NCBI GenBank assembly: GCA_903893955.1
Contig: CAITOG010000331.1
Location: 1-21,082 of the forward strand
Length of the DNA stretch: 21,082 nucleotides
Reading direction: 5' to 3'
From: an uncultured Actinomycetes bacterium
Lineage (GTDB): Bacteria > Actinomycetota > Acidimicrobiia > Acidimicrobiales > RAAP-2
Position numbers and translations under genes: made by a program. This document shows, in pieces, positions 6,772-13,503 of the stretch. Position 1 is the first letter of the stretch. Every line of letters begins with the position of its first letter. The notes under the pieces were generated by a model. It searched no databases, was not told where the DNA came from, and saw only the letters and a program-made list of their open reading frames with translations.

Positions 6772-7430
6772 CGGGGCTTCCTCGTCTGACCAGAGGAGGC
6801 GATTTTGCGACCACGCGGTGCGTGCTGCGTCGACGCGGTGGCGGTGGTCCCGGGGCGACCCTTTCGACGGGGCACCGCGGTGAGCGCTCCGTCTGGCCGG
6901 GGGTGGGCCCAGAGTCGCCAGGCGATGGCCAGGAAAAGTGTCCCAACGCAACCTGCCACGAGCAGCAGCATCCACGGGAACCGGGTGTCGGTGCCGATCA
7001 TCAAGACGTGGATGATGGCGATGGGGAATGAGACGTATGAGAGCCAGTGGATGGCTCGCCAAGCTGCGTGGCTGATCCGCTGCTTGAGCAGGCTTGCGAT
7101 CGTGACCGCGAGCAAGAGGTCGAAGGCGACAGAGCCGAACGCCACCCACACCGTCTTGTACGCAGAGGTGAAGGGGATGAGCGCAGCTAGGAGGCCGATG
7201 TGGACGTAGGTGTCAAGCACGGTCGTCAAGATGTGCAGGACCAGGAAGATCATCGTCATCAAGGCGATCCGGCGGTGCACCTCCGCGACTGCGAATCGGG
7301 GCATGGGTCGACCACCGACTCGAGTGGCGGTCATGACGCCGAGGGCCATGACCGCAGTCAGCAAGAGCAGCGACACGATCCCTGAGGCTCGAGCGGTGTA
7401 CCAGAGCAAGGGCGAGGTCAGGGCGATCAT
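6768..7430 (-). CDS. Ferric-reductase-like two-heme transmembrane protein
   Basis: A 220-residue membrane protein with about six helices (roughly 13-33, 54-74, 78-90, 96-115, 130-146, 152-173). It carries the bis-histidine spacing of the ferric reductase/NOX heme b domain: H52-x13-H66 in one helix and H128-x12-H141 in a later one. This would stack two b hemes across the membrane. Unlike eukaryotic FRE/NOX it stops after the helices with a basic tail, so the FAD and NAD(P)H domains are missing. The adjacent NuoF-like and ferredoxin subunits could supply that function. Start ATG 7430 overlaps the apbE stop (ATGA) and its own stop overlaps the NuoF-like start. The terminal acceptor (iron, quinone, oxygen, flavin protein) is unknown. 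Confidence 0.88.
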   Translation of the reverse strand: MIALTSPLLWYTARASGIVSLLLLTAVMALGVMTATRVGGRPMPRFAVAEVHRRIALMTMIFLVLHILTTVLDTYVHIGLLAALIPFTSAYKTVWVAFGSVAFDLLLAVTIASLLKQRISHAAWRAIHWLSYVSFPIAIIHVLMIGTDTRFPWMLLLVAGCVGTLFLAIAWRLWAHPRPDGALTAVPRRKGRPGTTATASTQHAPRGRKIASSGQTRKPR

Positions 7431-8386
7431 GAGCGGTCCTCCGCGATCGGCTCTGGCCAGCCTCCCACGCGCTCGATGGTGCCGTCGTGGCGGACCAGGC
7501 GAGCGGCGATGTTGCGCTGGGGGAGCTCGAAGAGAGCCTCGTCGCCCCACACCAGGGCGGCGGTCGAGAGTGCGTTGGCCTCGGTGGCGGTCGCAGCGGC
7601 GATGCTCACCATTCGCCACGGCGTGTTGGCGGACTCACCGGTGGCGGGGTCGATGACGTGGTGACGCTCCATCCCTCCGGCTCGCCAGGTCCGAACGCGA
7701 CTCGATGAGCTCGCGATGCCACCGGCGGTCACTGCCACGGTCTCGGCGACCGAATTGGTGGTCAGGGTGCGTGCTTGATCGGTGATCCCGATCCGCCAGC
7801 CGCCATGCGGCACTGGGCCGGCGATCCGAAGGTCACCGCCCAGGTCGACGAGCGCGCCGCAGCCGAGCTGCTCGGCGATGGCCAACGCTGCAAGATCTGC
7901 GGTGCGGGCCTTGGCGGTGGCGCCGAGATCGAGATGGACGTCAAGGGGGAGGCTGATCGTGGACGTCGCCCGATCAAGAGTGATGCCGGCGGTGCCAGGA
8001 ACCTGCACTGCACGAGGAGCATCTCGATCCTCTGGGAGGAGGTCGAAGTCATCGTCGTAGCCTTGGGCGATCACCGCATCAGCCACCGTCGGATCGCACG
8101 CACCCGACGTCATGCGGGCCGCATCGATGGCGACCTCGACAAGGTCGAAGAGCACGTCAGAGACAGGGACCGGACCCATGCCGGCAGCTGCGTTGAGCGA
8201 GATGATCTCGGTGCCCTCGTGGAACCTGCTAGCGGCTCGCTCGGTGCTGAGCAGACAGCCATTGAGGATGGAGCGAGCGGCAGAGATCTGCGACGGGTCG
8301 GTCACGCCGAGCACGGCGGAGGTGCTCCAGATCTCGAAGCTCTCGATAGCCACGTCGTCGGCGAGCGGTGTCATCGAGGAACTCAT
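7427..8386 (-). CDS. apbE: ApbE-family FAD:protein FMN transferase
   Basis: A 319-residue ApbE-type enzyme, a family that attaches FMN covalently to a Thr/Ser of target proteins using FAD and Mg. Family segments visible are DLGATAKA (153-160), VDLGGDLRI (180-188), the GGIASSSSR loop (222-230), HHVIDPATG (242-250) and TEANALST (268-275). In the last the metal-binding Asp of the usual ADALAT form is Asn 271. No signal peptide or lipobox is seen at the N-terminus, which is unusual for ApbE that works outside the membrane. The ATG overlaps the stop of the small anchored protein, and the gene overlaps the heme protein gene, so all are coupled. The natural flavinylation target is not obvious, because no FMN_bind protein is in the window. 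Confidence 0.9.
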   Translation of the reverse strand: MSSSMTPLADDVAIESFEIWSTSAVLGVTDPSQISAARSILNGCLLSTERAASRFHEGTEIISLNAAAGMGPVPVSDVLFDLVEVAIDAARMTSGACDPTVADAVIAQGYDDDFDLLPEDRDAPRAVQVPGTAGITLDRATSTISLPLDVHLDLGATAKARTADLAALAIAEQLGCGALVDLGGDLRIAGPVPHGGWRIGITDQARTLTTNSVAETVAVTAGGIASSSSRVRTWRAGGMERHHVIDPATGESANTPWRMVSIAAATATEANALSTAALVWGDEALFELPQRNIAARLVRHDGTIERVGGWPEPIAEDRS

Positions 8387-8700
8387 GAGCCACCCGAGAC
8401 GCTCTGCGGCGGCGCCTGGGACGGCGCTGGTGCGTAGTTGTAGGCAGGCTGCGTGGTCTGGGTCTGGTCGCCTGGGCTCTGGTATTGCACCGAGCCGTCA
8501 TCGCCGCTGCTCTGCTGCGGCACTGTGGCACTCGACGAGCTGGGGGTCGAAGTCGTCGTGGAGTGGCCGCCATACTCATGGGCGACGAACACGCCCATGG
8601 CGGCTGTGCCGGTCACGGCACCGACGACAGCCAGGTTGGTGATCGTGCGAATCCTGTTGTAGCCGGTCGTGCGGCTCTGACCGCTTCGCTGTGCTGCCAT
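8383..8700 (-). CDS. Small membrane-anchored Ser/Thr/Gln-rich protein (redox operon)
   Basis: A 105-residue protein that I do not recognise as a family. A basic N-terminus (residues 1-18) and one hydrophobic helix (about 22-41) predict an N-in, C-out anchor. The outside part is low-complexity: a Ser/Thr stretch (47-59, with SSSSAT), a Gln/Pro/Tyr-rich stretch and a final SGGS. It has a GAGGAG Shine-Dalgarno and is the first gene of the apbE operon, overlapping apbE by ATGA. It resembles in layout and length the other 105-residue protein at 10898-11215. SSSSAT recalls the end of ApbE target motifs but lacks the Asp, so a role as flavin carrier is only a guess; a scaffold or spacer role is equally possible. 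Confidence 0.75.
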   Translation of the reverse strand: MAAQRSGQSRTTGYNRIRTITNLAVVGAVTGTAAMGVFVAHEYGGHSTTTSTPSSSSATVPQQSSGDDGSVQYQSPGDQTQTTQPAYNYAPAPSQAPPQSVSGGS

Positions 8701-8758
8701 GAGGGGCTCCTCTTCGTTCCTTCAGGCGGGGGGTGGTGATGACAATCCTTGCTGACCC

Positions 8759-8787
8759 GCCTAAGAGCCCGGCCTAGGCAACATAAG
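8759..8787. promoter_or_regulatory. Putative regulator-binding element upstream of the apbE operon
   Basis: GCCTAAG at 8759-8765 and GCCTAGGCAACATAAG at 8772-8787 lie 59-87 bases before the small-protein ATG. The second matches GCCTAAGGTTGCTAAG at 11249-11264 in the promoter of the two-component operon at 10 of 16 positions, with the pattern GCCTARG-N5-TAAG. OmpR-family regulators bind direct repeats near this spacing, so the adjacent response regulator is the natural candidate. Confidence 0.45.
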
Positions 8788-8798
8788 AAAACCTCAAA

Positions 8799-8816
8799 CT
8801 TTGTTCAGGAACAAAG
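8799..8816. promoter_or_regulatory. Perfect 8-2-8 palindrome in the kinase/apbE-operon gap
   Basis: CTTTGTTCAGGAACAAAG is a perfect inverted repeat with a 2-base centre in an AT-rich patch, seven bases after the histidine kinase stop. It could be a dimeric repressor operator. Read on the minus strand it could also be a weak terminator (7-bp stem, CCTG loop) followed by TTTGAGGTTTTC. Confidence 0.5.
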
Positions 8817-8823
8817 CTGATTC

Positions 8824-10170
8824 TCAGGAAACCGTCGGCAGCTCGAGCCGGAGCAGGGCACCGCCGCCCTCGGCTTGCCGAGCAGCGACGCTGCCGCCCT
8901 CCTCGGCGACCACTTGCGAGACGATCGCGAGGCCGAGCCCTGAGCCGGGCATGGCGCGGGCCTCGGGGGAGCGGTAGAACCGATCGAAGATCTTGGGAAG
9001 GTCCTCTGTGGCGATGCCAGGGCCGTGATCTCTCACCTCGACGACACCGTCGGCGACGGTGACCTCGATCTCCCCGCCGTCGGGACTCCACTTGATGGCG
9101 TTGTCGATCAGGTTGCCGATGGCTCGAGCCAACCGGTCTCGTCGAGCCTTGACCCAGCAGGCGTCCAGGTCGGCGACGATCTCGATCGATCGGGTCCGGG
9201 CGTGGGTGGCATCGACGGCGACCAAGTCGTCGACGAGCTGGTCGAGGCGGAACCTCGTCGGCGGTTCGACCTGATGCTCGCCTCGAGCGAGCTCAGCGAG
9301 GTCGCCCACCAGCGTGGTGAGCTCGGTGAGCTGTGTGAGGACGTCGTCGAGCAGCTGCGCCCTGGTGTCGGGATCGAGCTCATCGACTCGCTTGAGGACC
9401 TCGGTGTTGGTCCGCAGGCTGGTCAGCGGGGTGCGGAGCTCATGGCTGGCGTCCAAGACGAGCTGTCGTTGCTGGTCCTCCGAGCGCTCGACCGCAGCGA
9501 AGAGTCGGTTGAAGGCACGTCGCAGTCGCCCGAGCTCGTCGGCACGACCCTCCTCCAATCGCTGGGACAGGTCAGTGGTCTCGGCAATGTCCTCGACAGA
9601 GTCTGAGATGGCGTTGAGTGGTCGCAGCGCGGTTCGTGCCACGACCAGGCCGAGGAGGACGGCGATCAAGACGCCGATGGCGGCGATCGCCAGCAGGGTG
9701 AGGAGCAAGTGGGTGAGCTGGCTGTTGACGCCGCTGAGCGGGACGAAGAGCTGGAGCGCGCCGGTCTCGGAGAGGATCTGCGAGTTGCCGCCGCCGCCGA
9801 TGGCCGTGCCAACAGGCAGCGTGACCGCGAGCTCGCGGAACGGTGCCTTGTCAATCTCGACGTTCTGATACAGCGTCGTTTGGCGGCCAGCGGCGACCTC
9901 CTTGACGTCATCGTTCACCGGGAGTTCACCGGCGGGGGAGGCCACCAGGATCGAACCATTGTTGGCGACGATCTGCTCGATGGCGCCGGTGCGGTCGTTG
10001 GTGTCGACGAAGGGCCGGCTGAGCAACGCCTCAGCCGCGTTCTGAAGCGTGGTGTCGGTCGACGATGTGAGCGCATTGCGTGCCACGACCAGGGCACCTG
10101 CAGAGGCCAGGAGCACGGCGATGGCCACGGCGATCGCCGAGGCCAGCACCAGCCGAGTCTTGAAGGTCAT
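8824..10170 (-). CDS. HAMP-domain sensor histidine kinase (MprB-like layout)
   Basis: A 448-residue membrane sensor. TM1 is about 8-30, the extracytoplasmic sensor about 31-153, TM2 about 154-178, and HAMP about 179-232. The dimerisation box LDASHELRTPLTSLRTN carries phospho-acceptor His 243. The ATPase boxes are NLIDNAIKWSPDG (N-box, Asn 357), VRDHGPGI (G1), DRFYRS (F-box) and GSGLGLAI (G2, about 409-416). All residues needed for activity are present. Start ATG overlaps the response-regulator stop (ATGA). The layout resembles MprB and other envelope-stress kinases. The sensor region is not a recognised ligand domain, so the signal is unknown; its position beside the redox operon suggests a redox or envelope cue. 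Confidence 0.95.
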   Translation of the reverse strand: MTFKTRLVLASAIAVAIAVLLASAGALVVARNALTSSTDTTLQNAAEALLSRPFVDTNDRTGAIEQIVANNGSILVASPAGELPVNDDVKEVAAGRQTTLYQNVEIDKAPFRELAVTLPVGTAIGGGGNSQILSETGALQLFVPLSGVNSQLTHLLLTLLAIAAIGVLIAVLLGLVVARTALRPLNAISDSVEDIAETTDLSQRLEEGRADELGRLRRAFNRLFAAVERSEDQQRQLVLDASHELRTPLTSLRTNTEVLKRVDELDPDTRAQLLDDVLTQLTELTTLVGDLAELARGEHQVEPPTRFRLDQLVDDLVAVDATHARTRSIEIVADLDACWVKARRDRLARAIGNLIDNAIKWSPDGGEIEVTVADGVVEVRDHGPGIATEDLPKIFDRFYRSPEARAMPGSGLGLAIVSQVVAEEGGSVAARQAEGGGALLRLELPTVS

Positions 10171-10841
10171 GATTCCTTCAGCACGTAGCCGACGCCCCTG
10201 ACGGTCTGGATGAGGCGGTTCTCGCCGTCCTCCTCTGTCTTTCGACGCAGATAGCCGACATAGACCGCAAGCGAGTTCGTGCCTGAGTCGAAGTCATAGC
10301 CCCAGACCTGGTCCAAGATGAGCTCACGAGTGAGCACCTGTCGGGGGTGGAGCAGGAACATCTCGAGCAGGTCGAACTCGATCTTGGTGAGCTCGATCAG
10401 TCGATCGCCTCGCTTGGCCTCCCTGGTCGTCAGGTCGAGTGCGAGGTCTTCGAAGCGAAGGATCTCACCATCGGTCACCGGTGCGCGTCGACGCAGGAGC
10501 GCACGCAGTCGGGCGAAGAGCTCGTCGAGCTCGAAGGGCTTGACCAGATAGTCGTCGGCCCCGGCGTCGAGACCCTCGACCCGATCGTTGAGGGCGTCAC
10601 GGGCGGTCAACATCAAGACCGGTGTCCGGTCACCCAGCGTGCGGAGGCGGCGGCAGACCTCGAGCCCGTCGATGTCGGGGAGCTGGAGGTCCAAGATGAC
10701 GGCGTCAGGCGCCGACTGAGTCAGTGACTTGACCGCAGTCGTTCCATCGGGGGCGAGCTCGACCTCGTAGCCCTCGAGCACGAGGGCACGCTGCAGCGAG
10801 TCGCGCACCGCCTTGTCATCGTCGACGACGAGAATCTTCAC
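10167..10841 (-). CDS. OmpR/PhoB-family response regulator (MprA-like)
   Basis: A 224-residue DNA-binding regulator. The receiver domain (1-118) has acidic D7-D8, phospho-acceptor D51 in LDLQLPDIDG, T79 and K101 in LVKPFELDEL. The winged-helix output (about 128-224) has the usual LTKIEFDLLEMFLLHP recognition and wing region ending in RTVRGVGYVL. GTG 10841 is the start, placed five bases after GAGGAG. It is the partner of the downstream kinase. As the second gene of an operon led by the small anchored protein it may autoregulate through the element at 11249-11264. Confidence 0.96.
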   Translation of the reverse strand: MKILVVDDDKAVRDSLQRALVLEGYEVELAPDGTTAVKSLTQSAPDAVILDLQLPDIDGLEVCRRLRTLGDRTPVLMLTARDALNDRVEGLDAGADDYLVKPFELDELFARLRALLRRRAPVTDGEILRFEDLALDLTTREAKRGDRLIELTKIEFDLLEMFLLHPRQVLTRELILDQVWGYDFDSGTNSLAVYVGYLRRKTEEDGENRLIQTVRGVGYVLKES

Positions 10842-10897
10842 CTGTGCTCCTCTTCATGGCTTCCTCGACTGAGGTTACGACGTTGGCGGGGTGGGGA

Positions 10898-11215
10898 TCA
10901 GGAGCCGCCGGTGGTGGCGTGTGCGGTTCCGGTCGAGGCTGCCACCGACGAGCTCGAGCTCGTCGAGCTGCTCGACGGTGCCGCGGTCGTCGGCGTCGAC
11001 GGTGTTGCTGTCGTTCCGCTCGTCGTGCTGGCAGCGCCCGTGGTCGCTGTCGACGTCGTGTTGATGGCCACCTTGGCTCCCATGAACCCCACGAGGGCGA
11101 CCATCGAGGTCGTCGCCAGGACGCCGGATGCGAACGTGGTGCCTCTGATGGCTCGACGACCTCGGTCGCGGATCTGAGCCGGTGATTGGGTTCTCTTCGG
11201 TGCTGTGTAGGGCAT
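10898..11215 (-). CDS. Small membrane-anchored Ser/Thr-rich protein (two-component operon)
   Basis: A 105-residue protein of no recognised family. An Arg-rich N-terminus (PKRTQ to RGRRAIR, residues 6-24) precedes one hydrophobic helix (about 27-50), giving an N-in anchor. The outside tail is almost pure Ser/Thr/Ala with TPTTAAPSSSSTSSSSS and ends TTGGS. It has a GAGGAGAG Shine-Dalgarno before ATG 11215 and lies 56 bases upstream of the response regulator in the same direction. Layout, length and the GGS end match the small protein at 8383-8700. It may be a signalling accessory to the kinase or a cell-envelope component; no function is assigned. Confidence 0.75.
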   Translation of the reverse strand: MPYTAPKRTQSPAQIRDRGRRAIRGTTFASGVLATTSMVALVGFMGAKVAINTTSTATTGAASTTSGTTATPSTPTTAAPSSSSTSSSSSVAASTGTAHATTGGS

Positions 11216-11248
11216 TGTGGTCTCTCCTCACTTGGTGAGACCCACTGT

Positions 11249-11264
11249 GCCTAAGGTTGCTAAG
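11249..11264. promoter_or_regulatory. Putative regulator-binding element upstream of the two-component operon
   Basis: GCCTAAGGTTGCTAAG, 34 bases before the ATG at 11215. It contains the direct repeat CTAAG-GTTG-CTAAG (9-base period) and shares GCCTARG-N5-TAAG with 8772-8787. The position, overlapping a likely core promoter, suits autoregulation by the response regulator. Confidence 0.45.
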
Positions 11265-11336
11265 CGACCAACAAGAGGAAAGTAAGGACGCCGGAAGAAT
11301 CGAGATGGCGCCTCGCTCGGCCTCGGCGAGGGTCGG

Positions 11337-11409
11337 TGGCGGGTAGTTCAATCGGCAGAACAACGGACTTTGAATCCGGAGGTTGGAGGTTCGAGCCCTC
11401 CCCCGCCAG
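11337..11409 (+). tRNA. tRNA-Gln (anticodon TTG)
   Basis: A 73-base cloverleaf. The acceptor TGGCGGG pairs with CCCGCCA, and the D arm is GTTC/GAAC. The anticodon stem is ACGGA/TCCGG with an A-G mismatch at its base, and loop CTTTGAA holds anticodon TTG at 11370-11372. The T arm is GGAGG/CCTCC with TTCGAGC. The discriminator base is G and no CCA is encoded. It reads CAA and, by wobble, CAG. Confidence 0.95.
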
Positions 11410-11425
11410 CGAGCAGACAGGCGCG

Positions 11426-12325
11426 CTACTGCGCGCAGATGCGAGTCAGCTCGGCGGCCAAGAGAAGGGGCTGGTCGCCTTGGATTGAGTGACCGGCATC
11501 GAGGACCTCGATCACCGCCGCATCCGGGCGCCGCGCACGGAGCTCATCGACATCCGCCTGGTCGACGACAGAGCCGACCGCCATCCCGCGCACCAAGGTG
11601 ATCGGCATCGGCACCGAGCCCACCACGTCCCACAGGTCACGGACTTCCGGGGCCTCGATGGGTTCGGTGGTGACGTCGCGATGGCGGGCCCATCGCCAGA
11701 CCCAAGTCCCATCCTCGAGCTGGACCGCGTTGTGGAGGATGCCGCGTCGGAGGCTTGCCACAGAGCGCGTCGGGTTGAAGGCAACGGTGCGCTCCAGCAG
11801 GTCGTCGAAGCTCTCGAACCCTGCTGGACCATTGATGAACTCAGTGATGTGCGAGGCCTTCTCCTTGTTGACCCCGGGGGTGATGTCGACCAGGACCAGG
11901 TGGCGAACCAGGTCCGGACGATCCGCCGCCAGGCACAACGAAGTGAGTCCACCGAGCGACATGCCGACGAGCACGACCGGCGGTGCTGCGAGCGCCTCGA
12001 CGGCCGCAGCGACGTCGGTGGCCATGGCGGTGGGATCAAGGCCCGCTCGCGGACCGTCAGAATGGCCATGGCCAGGCAGGTCGATGGCGAGCAGGTCCCT
12101 GTTGAGGGCGAGCGAGGTGGTGTCCCAGGTGTGTGCGTTCTGCGCACCACCGTGGAGGAGGACGAGATCAGACGGCGCTGAGCCCCAGCGAAGCGAGGAG
12201 ATCTGCCTGCCGTCATCGAGCGATGTGGAGCAACGCTCGACCTCAGGTGGGGTGGCCAAGGTGAGGTCCCACTCTGCTGCGTTCTCGGCGAAGAGCCCGA
12301 ACTCGTCGTAGGCGACAGGATCCAC
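11426..12325 (-). CDS. Alpha/beta hydrolase
   Basis: A 299-residue alpha/beta-hydrolase-fold enzyme. The oxyanion segment is LLHGGAQ (56-62). The nucleophile elbow is GMSLGG with Ser 123. The catalytic His is H279 in LDAGHSIQGD, and the acid is probably in the VVDQADVD region. No signal peptide is visible, so it is likely cytoplasmic. The start is GTG 12325, which has no Shine-Dalgarno but a TAGGGT box ending seven bases upstream, suggesting a leaderless mRNA. It is divergent from glmU and convergent with the tRNA. The substrate (ester, haloalkane, C-C bond) cannot be predicted. Confidence 0.9.
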   Translation of the reverse strand: MDPVAYDEFGLFAENAAEWDLTLATPPEVERCSTSLDDGRQISSLRWGSAPSDLVLLHGGAQNAHTWDTTSLALNRDLLAIDLPGHGHSDGPRAGLDPTAMATDVAAAVEALAAPPVVLVGMSLGGLTSLCLAADRPDLVRHLVLVDITPGVNKEKASHITEFINGPAGFESFDDLLERTVAFNPTRSVASLRRGILHNAVQLEDGTWVWRWARHRDVTTEPIEAPEVRDLWDVVGSVPMPITLVRGMAVGSVVDQADVDELRARRPDAAVIEVLDAGHSIQGDQPLLLAAELTRICAQ

Positions 12326-12332
12326 GAGTCGA

Positions 12333-12338
12333 ACCCTA
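12333..12338 (-). promoter_or_regulatory. -10 box for a leaderless alpha/beta-hydrolase mRNA
   Basis: TAGGGT on the minus strand followed by seven bases (TCGACTC) and then the GTG start codon, leaving no room for a leader. Confidence 0.5.
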
Positions 12339-12354
12339 GACCTGTGAGGGCTGC

Positions 12355-12360
12355 TAGAGA
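12355..12360 (+). promoter_or_regulatory. -10 box for a leaderless glmU mRNA
   Basis: TAGAGA followed by seven bases (AGGTGTC) and the in-frame GTG at 12368. It lacks the final T of TANNNT. It lies within about 20 bases of the divergent hydrolase box, so the two promoters overlap. Confidence 0.4.
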
Positions 12361-12367
12361 AGGTGTC

Positions 12368-13459
12368 GTGACCGAACGGCTGAGCGCGATCGTCCTGGCG
12401 GCAGGTCAGGGCTCACGGATGCGCTCGACGCTCCCCAAACCCCTCCATCGCATCTGTGGACGGCCAATGGTGCTGCACGTGATCGACGCGCTCGCCGAGC
12501 TCGACGTCGACCGGGTCGTCGTCGTCGTGGGCCACGAGGCGGATCATGTGATCAAGTCGGTCACCGAGCTCGCACCGGGCGGACTCGAGGTCACCTTCGC
12601 GGTGCAGGCAGAGCAGCGCGGGACTGGTGATGCGGTCAGTGTGGCGCTCGGCGCCTTCGACGACATCGCGGACCTTGACGACGACGACGTCGTGGTGCTG
12701 CCTGGCGACACCCCGCTGCTGACGTCCTCGTCGCTGGCGGCCCTGGTGGCAGCGCACCGAGAGCGCGAGGCAGGCGTCACCTTGCTGACCGCTGAGATCG
12801 ACGACCCCACTGGCTATGGCCGTGTGGTCAGGGCCAGGGATGGCCGTGTGGCGAGCGTCGTCGAGCACGCCGACGCAAATGAGGAGGAACGCTCGATCAG
12901 CGAGGTGAACACCTCGATCTACTGCTTCCGACGGTCGCTCCTGGCACCAGCCCTGCGGCGACTGGCGCCGACCAACGCCCAAGGAGAGCTCTACTTGACC
13001 GACGTGGTGGGCGTCCTCTTCGACGCCGGCTACGCCACCCATGCGCTCATCCTCGACGATCCGTCTGAGGCGGCAGGTGTGAACGACCGGGCCCAGCTCG
13101 CTGGAGCCGAGTCGGTCATGCGGGGTCGGATCAACCAGCGCTGGCTGGCGCGAGGGGTGACGATGTGGGACCCCGCCCAGACCTATGTGGATGCCTCGGT
13201 GGACCTCGCTCCCGACGTCGTGTTGCTGCCGGGTTCGATCCTGCGCGGTTCGTGCCGGGTGGGGGAGGGCGCACACGTCGGCCCGTACGCACTGCTCGAC
13301 GACACCGTGGTGGGTGAGCGGGCCAGCGTCGGCACGGTGACCGCTGATCGTGCGGAGGTAGGGGCAGATGCGATCGTGGCGTCCTTCTCGACCCTGCTCC
13401 CCGGCGCCGTGGTGCCGGCCGGCGCCCGAATCGGGCCTGGCTCAGTCGTCGAGCGCTGA
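12368..13459 (+). CDS. glmU: GlmU-type UDP-GlcNAc pyrophosphorylase lacking the acetyltransferase end
   Basis: A 363-residue protein whose N-terminal domain (about 1-230) is a normal GlcNAc-1-phosphate uridyltransferase. It has LAAGQGSRMRS (10-20), the Lys of LPKPL, QRGTGDAV, PGDTPLL, GYGRVVR and SEVNTSIYCF. A left-handed beta-helix begins after about residue 250, but the protein stops at GPGSVVER. This is about where full GlmU proteins continue with EVKN and the catalytic HLTY segment. The Arg of the conserved LRPG is also Leu here (LLPG). It should therefore make UDP-GlcNAc but not acetylate glucosamine-1-phosphate. GTG 12368 is preferred to the upstream GTG at 12344 because MTERLSAIVLAAG is the usual N-terminus and because of the -10 spacing. 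It is followed 44 bases on by prs. Confidence 0.88.
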   Translation: MTERLSAIVLAAGQGSRMRSTLPKPLHRICGRPMVLHVIDALAELDVDRVVVVVGHEADHVIKSVTELAPGGLEVTFAVQAEQRGTGDAVSVALGAFDDIADLDDDDVVVLPGDTPLLTSSSLAALVAAHREREAGVTLLTAEIDDPTGYGRVVRARDGRVASVVEHADANEEERSISEVNTSIYCFRRSLLAPALRRLAPTNAQGELYLTDVVGVLFDAGYATHALILDDPSEAAGVNDRAQLAGAESVMRGRINQRWLARGVTMWDPAQTYVDASVDLAPDVVLLPGSILRGSCRVGEGAHVGPYALLDDTVVGERASVGTVTADRAEVGADAIVASFSTLLPGAVVPAGARIGPGSVVER

Positions 13460-13490
13460 GGCGGCTTCGCCGGGCTCCCTCGAGACTTGG

Positions 13491-13496
13491 TAGCGT
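13491..13496 (+). promoter_or_regulatory. -10 box for a leaderless prs mRNA
   Basis: TAGCGT followed by seven bases (GCGGCAG) and GTG 13504. It shows prs can be transcribed separately from glmU. An earlier GTG at 13495 overlaps this box and cannot be the start of such an mRNA. Confidence 0.5.
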
Positions 13497-13503
13497 GCGG
13501 CAG

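Noticed and set aside
8759..8816. Iron-regulator (IdeR/DtxR or Fur) box upstream of the ferric-reductase-like operon
   Set aside because: Neither the palindrome nor the GCCTA element matches the TTAGGTTAGGCTAACCTAA pattern well enough.
11311..11331. CCTCGC...GCGAGG hairpin just before the tRNA
   Set aside because: A six-base stem in GC-rich DNA with a 9-base loop is expected by chance and lies where the tRNA promoter should be.
13440..13503. Frameshifted remainder of the GlmU acetyltransferase domain after the stop
   Set aside because: Only 44 bases lie before prs and no HLTY-like segment was seen in any frame.
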